Positions 34,629 through 42,240 of a stretch of DNA of 64,000 nucleotides are shown here, in pieces. Position numbers and translations under genes: made by a program. Source of the DNA: Paenibacillus sp. 1781tsa1 (GTDB lineage Bacteria > Bacillota > Bacilli > Paenibacillales > Paenibacillaceae). Under the pieces are notes generated by a model. That model searched no databases, had not been told where the DNA came from, and saw nothing but the letters and a program-made list of their open reading frames with translations. Location: contig NZ_JAMYWY010000001.1 in NCBI RefSeq assembly GCF_024159265.1, positions 4,092,001-4,156,000 on the forward strand, written 5' to 3'. Numbering within the stretch: position 1 is the stretch's first letter; each line of letters begins with the position of its first letter.

Positions 34629-34880
34629 CTATTCAATCCAACTATCTAAGATGTAAATTACATTATTTTTGAAATCAACTGTAATATGTCCACCATGACC
34701 CATCTGCATTTCTAGACCCTTAAAAAGATTATAGAGATCCACTAGATTTTCTAAATTAATTATCAATGCATCTCTGTCCTCATCGTAAAAATTGTCCCAA
34801 TCAATATTCTGACTAATAATCTCATAATAATGTTTTTTGAATTGACCCTTCCTTTGCATGCTTGTAACAGTGTATAGCAT
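34629..34880 (-). CDS. hypothetical protein, 83 aa
   Basis: Alpha/beta layout with HGGHITVDFKNNVIYILDSW at the C-terminus. RBS GGAGTG. Function unknown. Confidence 0.6.
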   Translation of the reverse strand: MLYTVTSMQRKGQFKKHYYEIISQNIDWDNFYDEDRDALIINLENLVDLYNLFKGLEMQMGHGGHITVDFKNNVIYILDSWIE

Positions 34881-34908
34881 TTAATCACTCCAATTATTAT
34901 TTTATTTT

Positions 34909-35277
34909 TTAACAATACGATCCAATCTTACGTCTAACTGTGAAACCGTGTGCATCTAAATACTCGTTTAATTCGCGCGCGCTAATGTTTCCATCATATT
35001 TACTCTCTATATCTTCTATCAAAATGACTACTGCCTTAACAGGCTTCTTGAACGGCTCCGTTGGTTCTGAAATCAATATGTATTTAGTAACTCCACCATC
35101 TAATTCTTCACTATGTATTTTATATCCACGAACATATAACTCTTGAATACGTGCACTGTATCGTAAAGCGATCTTGTTTAGTTCTACGTTGGTTACTCCT
35201 GAATCTCCAGCTCGTTTCAATGTTGCAATAATCTTATCCCTTTGAGTTTCTGTTCGTTCTACTGTCTCTTTTTTCAT
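34909..35277 (-). CDS. winged-helix-like protein, 122 aa
   Basis: ETQRDKIIATLKRAGDSGVT followed by LNKIALRYSARIQELYVRGY and a wing-like KYILISEP is the small phage winged-helix pattern (helix-turn-helix that tests local DNA). The C-terminal half (YDGNISARELNEYLDAHGF) is a separate small domain. Likely DNA-binding. Confidence 0.65.
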   Translation of the reverse strand: MKKETVERTETQRDKIIATLKRAGDSGVTNVELNKIALRYSARIQELYVRGYKIHSEELDGGVTKYILISEPTEPFKKPVKAVVILIEDIESKYDGNISARELNEYLDAHGFTVRRKIGSYC

Positions 35278-35553
35278 CTATTGTCCTTTCTTTGATCTTG
35301 CTACTTTAAGACGCTCAGCGGCAGCTTGCTTTTGCTCCTCAGTCCATACTCGACCAGTACTTTTAGCACGAAATGACACCTGTCCATAGTCACCTTTAAA
35401 ATAATGTCCTCCATTTTCATCGACCCGCAACAATTCCAATCCAGCTTTCTTGATCTTCGTGATTGTTTTAGGCGAACAGCTATAAACTTCCCACTCATTT
35501 GTTTCATCGTTACATACACATACTGTTTCTCTTTCTTCTGCCGTATAACTCAA
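35278..35553 (-). CDS. hypothetical phage protein, 91 aa
   Basis: VCVCNDETNEWEVYSC, SFRAKSTGRVWTEEQKQAAA: a pattern I associate with uncharacterised phage proteins. The ATGA overlap couples it to the next gene upstream, and its stop lies directly before the winged-helix gene's start region. Function unknown. Confidence 0.65.
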   Translation of the reverse strand: MSYTAEERETVCVCNDETNEWEVYSCSPKTITKIKKAGLELLRVDENGGHYFKGDYGQVSFRAKSTGRVWTEEQKQAAAERLKVARSKKGQ

Positions 35554-35846
35554 TCGACATCAACTCCTTGTTCCTTCAAATAGTCTTCAGCCTCAATAAT
35601 ATAATCCATCAGTTCTTCATATCTATTACCTGTCATACTCGCACCTTCATCAATTCCTCGACTCATAATAGTACATAGCTCAGAATCTAACTCATTAGCA
35701 GCTATGACGAGATTTTTTAATATACATATCAGTTTATTATCGTGTATCACACCTCTTTCGAAGTTCAATTCTTGCCCTGTAGGAGAAAATAAACTTTCCA
35801 AATCTTTGGTGTAGTTATTTGATTCTTCCTTAGTAAAGTCTCTAAT
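35550..35846 (-). CDS. hypothetical protein, likely AUU start
   Basis: The only near-canonical start (TTG at 35801) has no RBS, whereas GGGGAG lies 9 nt before an in-frame ATT at 35846 that overlaps the preceding stop. I therefore place the start at ATT, giving 98 aa. The protein is acidic and helical at the end (YEELMDYIIEAEDYLKEQ). Function unknown. Confidence 0.5.
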   Translation of the reverse strand: MRDFTKEESNNYTKDLESLFSPTGQELNFERGVIHDNKLICILKNLVIAANELDSELCTIMSRGIDEGASMTGNRYEELMDYIIEAEDYLKEQGVDVD

Positions 35847-36018
35847 TCAATTCAACTCCCCTAGTATTAAACTCTTCGGCTAAAACATACATTTTCCCAT
35901 CCACTGGATCATAACCAGCTATAATCTTTACTTCTTCAGACCCTTCTACACGTATAAGCAAAGTTTTACCGTCTAGATCATCCCATTCAAAAACAGGTAT
36001 ATCTTTAAATCTATTCAC
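35842..36018 (-). CDS. hypothetical protein, 58 aa
   Basis: GTG start at 36018 behind AAAGGAG. Strand-rich (KTLLIRVEGSEEVKIIAGYD). Overlaps the zinc-ribbon gene before it. Function unknown. Confidence 0.55.
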   Translation of the reverse strand: MNRFKDIPVFEWDDLDGKTLLIRVEGSEEVKIIAGYDPVDGKMYVLAEEFNTRGVELN

Positions 36019-36169
36019 TCTGTTTCTCCTTTGAAACCATATTACTTTTAGATTTAAAATAATCTTCCCCAGAAACCTCTCTTGCAGTTGCTCTTCTACA
36101 TCTCAAACATCTACTGATTGATCCAGATTCAAATATATCACCATCACACTTAATACATTTGTCATTCAC
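36011..36169 (-). CDS. zinc-ribbon microprotein, 52 aa
   Basis: CIKC and CLRC 16 residues apart with a basic C-terminus. GTG start at 36169, GGAG 8 nt upstream. Confidence 0.6.
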   Translation of the reverse strand: MNDKCIKCDGDIFESGSISRCLRCRRATAREVSGEDYFKSKSNMVSKEKQSE

Positions 36170-36197
36170 TTGCAACTCTCCAATCTCCAAGAAAGTT

Positions 36198-36431
36198 TCA
36201 TTTTATCATTTCTCTGACATGTTCCATCATTGAGTCAAGTCGCTCTTCGGTAACTTTTCTATCTTTTTTATTTATGAATGGTAGTACAGTAGGCACAAAG
36301 GCTCCTGCCTTAATTCCATATTTATCTTCCAGTGAAACCGCCCATAAGGCTGAAGCAATGTCCATTAGATTTCCATAGCCAATCTTCTCCCCTAGACTCT
36401 TTACTGCTTCAATTTCTGATTTACGATTCAT
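36198..36431 (-). CDS. hypothetical phage protein, 77 aa
   Basis: IGYGNLMDIASALWAVSLED followed by KYGIKAGAFVPTVLPF, a motif set common in uncharacterised phage proteins. GAGG RBS. Function unknown. Confidence 0.65.
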   Translation of the reverse strand: MNRKSEIEAVKSLGEKIGYGNLMDIASALWAVSLEDKYGIKAGAFVPTVLPFINKKDRKVTEERLDSMMEHVREMIK

Positions 36432-36460
36432 TCTTACCTCCTCTTATAAAAAATTTAGAC

Positions 36461-36649
36461 TTACCTGTCGTCCTCATCTTGGTATTCATACAGTATCTCA
36501 ATTGCATAATCCAAATCGTAAATTTGATGTTTTACTTTGGTGATTGTCCTAACCACTGAATCATCCCCACTATCTTCTAATTGTTTCATCTCTGCTTTCT
36601 TATTTCGTAATTCAGCCTTTATCACATACAATGCGTATTCTCCATTCAT
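36461..36649 (-). CDS. hypothetical coiled-coil protein, 62 aa
   Basis: Two charged helices (YVIKAELRNKKAEMKQLEDS and a second). GAGG RBS. Function unknown. Confidence 0.6.
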   Translation of the reverse strand: MNGEYALYVIKAELRNKKAEMKQLEDSGDDSVVRTITKVKHQIYDLDYAIEILYEYQDEDDR

Positions 36650-36686
36650 ATAGATCAGCCTCGTTTCTCTTTATTTATCTTTATCT

Positions 36687-36836
36687 TTATTTATCTTTTA
36701 CATCAAGCCAATCGTCGGGCAGTCTTTCTCTTAACATTTCAAACTCTCTAAGGATTTTTGGAATTAAGTATGTACCAGCATACTGTTGTTTTAAATCTTC
36801 TAATTCTTGTTCTGTGATAACCGCTTTCCTCCTCAT
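36687..36836 (-). CDS. hypothetical protein, 49 aa, start uncertain
   Basis: Open from ATG 36836 (MRRKAVITEQELEDLKQQ), but the only good RBS (AGGAGG) is inside codons 2-3 and would suit a start at the ATC about six codons on. Helical, with LPDDWLDVKDK at the end. Function unknown. Confidence 0.45.
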   Translation of the reverse strand: MRRKAVITEQELEDLKQQYAGTYLIPKILREFEMLRERLPDDWLDVKDK

Positions 36837-36867
36837 TGATCGTATTTGTGTCAAATGCTGATTTCAT

Positions 36868-37083
36868 TCAGATTTGATAATCGAATATCGGTTGTAATAG
36901 ATCGGGGAATTCAAGGATACTCAGTCTTGTTTTTCTTAATCTTATGTCTGCGACATCCTTTAGGACTTCCTTTAGAAGCATAATCCCTTCGACATCACGA
37001 TAATCAATATCGTTGTAGGGAACACCGTCCACATACAGTAGGCAATCTTCTAAATGATTCATAAGTATTTCAATTCTCTTCAT
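36868..37083 (-). CDS. hypothetical protein, 71 aa
   Basis: Start at ATG 37083 (MKRIEILMNHLEDCLLYVDG), overlapping the end of the upstream gene. Helical. Function unknown. Confidence 0.55.
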   Translation of the reverse strand: MKRIEILMNHLEDCLLYVDGVPYNDIDYRDVEGIMLLKEVLKDVADIRLRKTRLSILEFPDLLQPIFDYQI

Positions 37084-37651
37084 TTGTCCACTCTCGCCCC
37101 TCACTTTGTTCAGATGATAAAGTCCCACTAACAGAATCAAAATCAAACTCACTCAAAATCTTCAACAATCTTTCTACCTTTGGAGCTCTCCACGCTGTCA
37201 TTGCATATGTATGTGCCTTACTTGTGTAATGGTAATGGTTTAACTCAAGATGTCGTTTTGCTTCGGCTTTAGTCAGAAACATTGTGTTCGGAGCAATAAA
37301 CTCTTCTTCTTTTACGAATACCGAATCAAAATATCCATCATCATTCAAATTGTTTGTTATGTATTGCCAGAGAAACTCAAAATCTTCATTATTCAAATGC
37401 CATCTCAACTCATCATCTATGTCTTCCTCGTAGTGTTCCTCAACAAACCCCTTTAAGTGGTTTAAGTCTTCAAATACTACATGGTCCCCATCGTTGAAAA
37501 AATACTGTAACTCACCGCTATCATAATCTTCGTTTCCGGGAGTTTTTTTATAATCCATGATTGTCCAGAAACGTGGTGCTGCTTGACAGTCATTCTCTTG
37601 AATATTTAATTCTGTTTGCAACTCTTTTAGAAACTTTAAATCTTCGTTCAT
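37070..37651 (-). CDS. hypothetical protein, 193 aa
   Basis: Acidic, rich in Trp/Tyr/His; contains APNTMFLTKAEAKRHLELNH and AHTYAMTAWRAPKVERLLKI, segments seen in uncharacterised phage proteins. Function unknown. Confidence 0.65.
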   Translation of the reverse strand: MNEDLKFLKELQTELNIQENDCQAAPRFWTIMDYKKTPGNEDYDSGELQYFFNDGDHVVFEDLNHLKGFVEEHYEEDIDDELRWHLNNEDFEFLWQYITNNLNDDGYFDSVFVKEEEFIAPNTMFLTKAEAKRHLELNHYHYTSKAHTYAMTAWRAPKVERLLKILSEFDFDSVSGTLSSEQSEGREWTNEEN

Positions 37652-37688
37652 TCACTCACTCCTTTTTCTCAGTCAAAGAACGATTTGA

Positions 37689-37916
37689 TTAACTTACATA
37701 TGGAGCATCCTCAAAATACTCTTTTTCAATACTCCTTAACTCAATCTGTTTTTGCGTTGGTAACATTGCAATTACCTCTAGTAACATTTCATATTTATGT
37801 ATAAGCTTAACTCTGTTAAGGCATTCATCTTCACGATATGCACAACTTGTACCAGTGTAGAGCTTTTCATAAAATCTATACTTTTGTTTTGCTAAGTAAT
37901 ATAAATAATCGTACAT
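37689..37916 (-). CDS. hypothetical protein, 75 aa
   Basis: Tyr-rich helical start (MYDYLYYLAKQKYRFYEKLY). RBS AGGAGG. Function unknown. Confidence 0.6.
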   Translation of the reverse strand: MYDYLYYLAKQKYRFYEKLYTGTSCAYREDECLNRVKLIHKYEMLLEVIAMLPTQKQIELRSIEKEYFEDAPYVS

Positions 37917-37934
37917 TTATTCATCGCCTCCTTT

Positions 37935-38264
37935 TTAGAAAAAATGTACATGATCCTTCCAACTATAACTATTGTCAACTTCACCTTCATCATCTCTTAG
38001 CGGCACTAACTTCGCTATAATCAATGCGATATCTGAAGGATCTTCCCAAAGCGTCTTATCAATATAGGCTTCCTGATATCTGTATCCTCTACATCGTTCA
38101 CTGAACTTTCTAGCCATAAAAGTTCCAATTACAGTCTTGACGTTGTCCCTTTCTCTTTTAATGAAAGACTTTTTAGACAAGAAGCTTATTAACTCATTCA
38201 TTTTATCTTCGGCTTTTGATTGATCGTTGGAGTAGATCATCGTAATGAAACGTGTCAAACTCAT
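37935..38264 (-). CDS. hypothetical protein, 109 aa
   Basis: Basic N-terminal half (LSKKSFIKRERDNVKTVIG), acidic end. GGAGG RBS. Function unknown. Confidence 0.6.
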   Translation of the reverse strand: MSLTRFITMIYSNDQSKAEDKMNELISFLSKKSFIKRERDNVKTVIGTFMARKFSERCRGYRYQEAYIDKTLWEDPSDIALIIAKLVPLRDDEGEVDNSYSWKDHVHFF

Positions 38265-38277
38265 TCCTCCTTTCCTG

Positions 38278-38295
38278 ATGAAATATCAATTTCAT
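38278..38295 (-). repeat. 18-bp dyad element, palindromic copy
   Basis: ATGAAATTGATATTTCAT: both half-sites are ATGAAA, so this copy is a perfect six-base inverted repeat. It lies in the divergent region upstream of 37935-38264. Confidence 0.65.
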
Positions 38296-38300
38296 CAATC

Positions 38301-38329
38301 TTCCACTGTAATCATCTTTCAGATATAAT
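38301..38329 (+). promoter_or_regulatory. promoter of plus-strand membrane gene
   Basis: TTCCAC (38301-38306), 17-nt spacer, TATAAT (38324-38329). Confidence 0.6.
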
Positions 38330-38355
38330 TGTTATATATAGAGAGGAGATGTCTT

Positions 38356-38847
38356 GTGGATCAATTTACAACTTTATTATCCCTACTAGGGGCAACTTCG
38401 GTAATAGCTTTACTCGGGCTGCTTATTAAATCAGTTGCCATGGTGAGGTCTTCATCATTTGAAAAAGCACTTATGAACGACTCTCAAAAAATAACTAGAG
38501 GAGTTCTAATAATTACATATATAACTCTTATAAATGCAATAGGAACTAGCAGCTGGCTTTTTATTATTAAAGGCTCATCAAACTGGAAAGAAAGTATTAT
38601 TTATTTATGTATAAATCTGCTACTCGGAATATTCATTTTCACACTATTGCTTTACCCTCTCATAGTTAAGAGAATGTATAATTACTACTTAAAATTTGAA
38701 GACAAGAAATATTATATTCTCAAAAGTACATCTTCTGGAGAAATAATACTTAGCAAAAGCCCAAATTACTATAATGAAGTAATACTTATAAAAAGAGAAG
38801 ACCTTTACAACAAGACAATCTTTCAAGAGACACCAACAAGTCAATGA
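38356..38847 (+). CDS. plus-strand membrane protein, 163 aa
   Basis: GTG start at 38356, GAGGAG 7 nt upstream. Membrane segments at about residues 7-27, 52-72 and 87-107, then a 55-residue cytoplasmic or external domain. Own promoter and a trailing hairpin mark it as an independent prophage unit, possibly for superinfection exclusion (inference). Confidence 0.65.
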   Translation: MDQFTTLLSLLGATSVIALLGLLIKSVAMVRSSSFEKALMNDSQKITRGVLIITYITLINAIGTSSWLFIIKGSSNWKESIIYLCINLLLGIFIFTLLLYPLIVKRMYNYYLKFEDKKYYILKSTSSGEIILSKSPNYYNEVILIKREDLYNKTIFQETPTSQ

Positions 38848-38859
38848 AAATTGTCTTGT
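38810..38859 (+). terminator. hairpin terminator with long loop
   Basis: ACAAGACAAT (38810-38819) pairs exactly with ATTGTCTTGT (38850-38859), then a T-rich tail. The 5' arm is inside the coding end of the membrane gene. Confidence 0.55.
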
Positions 38860-38886
38860 TTATTTTCTTAGAAATCTTTATTTTAC

Positions 38887-39075
38887 CTAGAAGCAAAACC
38901 ATCCGGTACATTTTGTACACTTAACACCACTAAAACCAGCAGCAACAATTTCATGCTCACAATTTTCGTCAGCATCATATAATTCATCTTCTTGATTATG
39001 TAAATAACAGTAGACTTCGCTGTTTCGATACTTTGCCTCTACTTTGTTGCTACAATAATTGCATTTTCTTTTCAT
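38887..39075 (-). CDS. cysteine-rich zinc microprotein, 62 aa
   Basis: CNYC, YCYLH, CEH and CTKCTGWFC give two possible zinc sites. Function unknown. Confidence 0.65.
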   Translation of the reverse strand: MKRKCNYCSNKVEAKYRNSEVYCYLHNQEDELYDADENCEHEIVAAGFSGVKCTKCTGWFCF

Positions 39076-39085
39076 TTAATCACCC

Positions 39086-39412
39086 TTATGAGAGCTCAGT
39101 TACTTCAGTCTCTGTAATTTCATCTTCATCAATGATGTTGATAGTAATCCCATCAATTGGATTATCCCATTTCTTAGAGTCAAATCCATAGTAATCTTTA
39201 ACCCTAACCTTCCCATACCCCTCTAGGAATGAATCGGTACGTTCTGCTTTACGAACTCTCTGCTCTGCAATCTGTTGTGCATGTTCTTCTAGTGTACTGA
39301 ATGAATAGAAGGTTTCTCTAAACTCTTGCATCCATTCTTCATTTAGGACATTCTCATCAATTTCAACTTCATATGTATTGGTTGTGGTAACTTCTACTTT
39401 GAATTTTTTCAT
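39086..39412 (-). CDS. hypothetical protein, 108 aa
   Basis: Start at ATG 39412 (MKKFKVEVTTTNTYEVEIDE) behind GGGTGGG. A strand pair, a helix, then acidic strands. Function unknown. Confidence 0.65.
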   Translation of the reverse strand: MKKFKVEVTTTNTYEVEIDENVLNEEWMQEFRETFYSFSTLEEHAQQIAEQRVRKAERTDSFLEGYGKVRVKDYYGFDSKKWDNPIDGITINIIDEDEITETEVTELS

Positions 39413-39419
39413 TCCCACC

Positions 39420-39719
39420 CTACTCTCTTTCAAATCTCAAAATCTCAATCATCTCTAGCGCTTCTTTTCCTCTGACACACGAAGTATCCATAAATTGAAC
39501 ATATGCCTCACTCACGCTTCCATGTCCACAACACGCATTCATTACTCGTGGCAGTGTACCAAGACAAGAATCATGACCTTCAGGAGTTGCAAACTTATTA
39601 CAATGCCCACATGGACGAGTCTCGAACGTTGTTACAGTTGATTCTTTAGTGTCTGAAAATACCCATTCTTCATTGAGATATTCAATCTCATGACCTCTAA
39701 AATGTGATTTTGCTGTCAT
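39420..39719 (-). CDS. conserved cysteine/histidine phage protein, 99 aa
   Basis: RPCGHCNKFATPEGHDSC followed by MNACCGHG is a strongly patterned metal-binding segment seen in many Firmicute phage proteins of unknown role. The N-terminus (FRGHEIEYLNEEWVFSDTK) is a small strand set. Confidence 0.75.
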   Translation of the reverse strand: MTAKSHFRGHEIEYLNEEWVFSDTKESTVTTFETRPCGHCNKFATPEGHDSCLGTLPRVMNACCGHGSVSEAYVQFMDTSCVRGKEALEMIEILRFERE

Positions 39720-39725
39720 ATATAA

Positions 39726-39914
39726 TCAGTCCTTTTCTAAACTTTCTTGCAGTTGATGAATTAGTCGTATTACATCGTCTTTTCTGAGGCAAACCTCAGT
39801 TAAAAATTCGCTATCTTTAAAACTTGAGATGGATACGTGCGAACCTTCCGTATCAATTTCAAAGTAAATTCCCTTGTGAGGCAATTCGAAGCAACATTCA
39901 TATCTATTATTCAA
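39726..39914 (-). CDS. hypothetical protein, 62 aa
   Basis: Strands then a C-terminal helix (DDVIRLIHQLQESLEKD). RBS GGAGTG. Function unknown. Confidence 0.6.
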   Translation of the reverse strand: MNNRYECCFELPHKGIYFEIDTEGSHVSISSFKDSEFLTEVCLRKDDVIRLIHQLQESLEKD

Positions 39915-39917
39915 CAG

Positions 39918-40346
39918 TTAGCACTCCTTATTCTTAAACATATCCATCAATTCCTGATAATCATCAACTAAAGACTGTCTACCTACTTTTATGTATTGTC
40001 TTACTACGTCTGCCTGACAATTCAAACTCTTACCTTTAAATATGTCATTGAAATCATCGAATTGCTTTGCGTATTCTACAAGTTCTGGATTGTTGTCCAA
40101 ATAGTTAACCCACAGCATCTTGTACCACTGAGAAAGTAACCTTAACTCATATTGTCTGCCGTTCAATTCAATGTGTGTTGGTTCCTTACCTTTAGCATCT
40201 TTCCAGCTTGTAGGTTTAAATTCACCAAATCTTTTGCTTAGTTGATAGTGGTTTTCTATTGAATCAAACTTTCCCCACGCTCTAACTTTCGCATAAAAGG
40301 CAGAATAGCGTTTATCTCCTTTAGACGAGCATTCGAGAACTTTTAT
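39918..40346 (-). CDS. conserved phage protein with AUA start
   Basis: From ATG 40166 only 82 aa would be read, but the frame continues upstream with coding character (KVLECSSKGDKRYSAFYAKV, FGEFKPTSWKDAKGKEPTHI) to a TAG four codons before an ATA at 40346. TAGGGGGT lies 9 nt before that ATA, and the frame has no ATG, GTG or TTG near it. I call a 142-aa protein with an AUA start. The IKVLECSSKGD opening is one I associate with uncharacterised phage proteins. Function unknown. Confidence 0.65.
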   Translation of the reverse strand: MKVLECSSKGDKRYSAFYAKVRAWGKFDSIENHYQLSKRFGEFKPTSWKDAKGKEPTHIELNGRQYELRLLSQWYKMLWVNYLDNNPELVEYAKQFDDFNDIFKGKSLNCQADVVRQYIKVGRQSLVDDYQELMDMFKNKEC

Positions 40347-40359
40347 ACTTGACTACCCC

Positions 40360-40719
40360 CTAGTATGCATTTATCGCTTTTTCAATATCGTCCAATATTT
40401 CCTTGATTTCTTCTGAATTCTTTCCAAAAATTGAGCCACCGCTTGATTTAATCTCAAACTTGAAATTGTTCTTGTTCATCTCTGGTTCAACTGGAACAGT
40501 GTTATAGATCAATGTGCCTTTTGGGTAAGTCTTCTTGGTGTAGCTGTCGCAATAATCTTCTTTAAGTTCTGTTAGACCTTTACATCCTCTAATTTGCTTA
40601 ACGCTTTTCTTTGATCTAATCCAGCAATGACCGAGTGTTTTAAACTTATGTACCTCTAAAAGTAATCCTTCTCTGACTCTCCAGATATCTTTAATTGCGT
40701 GTGATTGGATTTTTTCCAT
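40360..40719 (-). CDS. hypothetical protein, 119 aa
   Basis: Basic first half with CWIRSKKSVKQIRGCKG; C-terminal helix. The AATACATATG box spans the start codon. Start overlaps the upstream gene by 29 nt. Function unknown. Confidence 0.6.
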   Translation of the reverse strand: MEKIQSHAIKDIWRVREGLLLEVHKFKTLGHCWIRSKKSVKQIRGCKGLTELKEDYCDSYTKKTYPKGTLIYNTVPVEPEMNKNNFKFEIKSSGGSIFGKNSEEIKEILDDIEKAINAY

Positions 40720-41056
40720 ATGTATTGATCCGTTTCTGAATTTTCTTTTTGATCCGATTGCTCTTAGTTTTAGTTAGGATACTTTGTAGTTGCTTGATTT
40801 TATATCCCTTCTCAATGGCCTTAACCATTTTTTCAACACTTCGCCAATCAACAATTAACTGATCAACTTTATACTTCAGCCCTTCAGCTTCTACTTCACC
40901 AGATACAGTTACGTTCAATTTCAAATCACTTGCCTTCACATTACCTTGTGTATCAATCTTGAACTTTTCTTCCTTAAACACTTCCGCTGCCAATGGTTTA
41001 ACTGGAGTACTAAATTTACTTGCTACCTTTTTAATGAATTCTTTAAATTTACTCAT
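40691..41056 (-). CDS. hypothetical basic protein, 121 aa
   Basis: Lys-rich throughout; strand repeat in the centre (FKIDTQGNVKASDLKLNVTV then SGEVEAEGLKYKVDQLIVDW) and a basic helical tail. Could be nucleic-acid binding. AAGGAG RBS. Confidence 0.6.
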   Translation of the reverse strand: MSKFKEFIKKVASKFSTPVKPLAAEVFKEEKFKIDTQGNVKASDLKLNVTVSGEVEAEGLKYKVDQLIVDWRSVEKMVKAIEKGYKIKQLQSILTKTKSNRIKKKIQKRINTYGKNPITRN

Positions 41057-41091
41057 TCGTTTTCTCCTTGTTATATGAATTAATATTTCCG

Positions 41092-41109
41092 ATGAAATAC
41101 AGCTTTTAC
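41092..41109 (-). repeat. 18-bp intergenic dyad element
   Basis: GTAAAAGCTGTATTTCAT; includes the stop of the 41106-41279 gene. Confidence 0.7.
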
Positions 41110-41279
41110 TGTGATTCTAAACGCTCAATTAACTTCTGTACCTTAAGACCATATTCCGTCCTACTTGCTTTTGCTGATTCGATAACTTTATCTATATCAC
41201 TCTGTTTAGAGACGATCTGTTTGACCATCTCATCTACAGAGGTTTCACTTATGTACTTTACTGTTTTAAGCCTATTCAC
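41106..41279 (-). CDS. hypothetical helical protein, 57 aa
   Basis: GTG start at 41279 overlapping the stop of the diphosphohydrolase gene, so probably coupled; RBS weak. Coiled-coil-like (VDEMVKQIVSKQSDIDKVIE). Function unknown. Confidence 0.5.
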   Translation of the reverse strand: MNRLKTVKYISETSVDEMVKQIVSKQSDIDKVIESAKASRTEYGLKVQKLIERLESQ

Positions 41280-41616
41280 AAACTACTCTGTCTTTCTGAT
41301 ATTGCTGATTTTTCAGTTCTACAGCTTGCGCAAACATTGCACGACACATAATATGTGACAGATGCTCATCAGAGGTATCTCCAGCCAAATAAGCATATGC
41401 ATGAATCAACATGTGATTGATGTGGTCTCTTACTTCAATGTTCATCCAATTATCTGCACCATATTTATCTGCTCCATACTTTAAGACTTTCGTCATTTCA
41501 AACATTGCTGCTGGATTGAGTAGATCAAATCGATACAGGACTTGTGACTGCTTCCCGCCAAGTTCGTTGATAACTGTAGGAGCGTCCTTCCCTACTCCTT
41601 TAACAACTTCGTTCAT
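41272..41616 (-). CDS. dATP/dGTP diphosphohydrolase-like (DUF5664)
   Basis: 114 aa. GGKQSQVLYRFDLLNPAAMF, EMTKVLKYGADKYGADNWM and HINHMLIHAYAYLAGDTSDE form the helical all-alpha NTP-hydrolase pattern of phage dATP/dGTP diphosphohydrolases (MazG-like metal site on Glu/His/Asp). It would adjust the dNTP pool during replication. The start codon is inside an AATACATATG box. Confidence 0.85.
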   Translation of the reverse strand: MNEVVKGVGKDAPTVINELGGKQSQVLYRFDLLNPAAMFEMTKVLKYGADKYGADNWMNIEVRDHINHMLIHAYAYLAGDTSDEHLSHIMCRAMFAQAVELKNQQYQKDRVVCE

Positions 41617-41632
41617 ATGTATTCATCCTCTT

Positions 41633-42139
41633 CTAATCAATAATTCTTACTCTTACATTCTTCTTTCTACCAAAATCTATTGCATCTTTTTTACTTTCAA
41701 AATAAACATCGATCTTGTTCTTTTTTATTGCTCCCCCAACGTCCTGTACAATTCTTTCTCCAACACCTTCAATGTACACCTTTGTTCCTTCGGGTAACAC
41801 TTTCCAGTCAGCAGCAATTGTTACCCCTTCTTTGGTCATTACTCCGCTTGCCGTCTTCCCATAATCGGGATGTCCTTTGCTTTTACCAGTGCTATTTTCG
41901 TGATTAGTATAAGCGGTCAATTCGAAATACATCCAATCATAATTATTATTACTCTTCTTGCTAGTGGTTTCTTTAACTTGCTTAACTTCCTTTTGGACAA
42001 CTTTCTTAGACTCAACCGACTTTTCAACTTTAACACTCTCAATCTTAGTCGTGTTTTTCGCTTCTCGTGCTTGATTGGCACTTTCTAATCCTGCCTGACC
42101 AATGGACAGTGCCAACAATAGAGATAGGAGTACTTCCAA
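41633..42139 (-). CDS. 3D-domain protein (YorM-like)
   Basis: 168 aa, TTG start behind GGAAGGTG. A short hydrophobic N-terminus (signal or anchor), a Lys-rich linker, then a 3D domain: FELTAYTNHENSTGKSKGHP, KTASGVMTKEGVTIAADWKV, IVQDVGGAIKKNKIDVYF with the catalytic-type Asp residues of MltA/RlpA-like barrels. Such domains act on peptidoglycan. SPbeta YorM has the same domain. Confidence 0.85.
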   Translation of the reverse strand: MEVLLSLLLALSIGQAGLESANQAREAKNTTKIESVKVEKSVESKKVVQKEVKQVKETTSKKSNNNYDWMYFELTAYTNHENSTGKSKGHPDYGKTASGVMTKEGVTIAADWKVLPEGTKVYIEGVGERIVQDVGGAIKKNKIDVYFESKKDAIDFGRKKNVRVRIID

Positions 42140-42240
42140 CGTATCACCTTCCTGATAATTGATTATAGTAAAGCCCCACTATTTCAAGTGAGGCCGTATA
42201 ATGATTCTTAATGATATCTGTCTTTCATGTACTCTATGTA

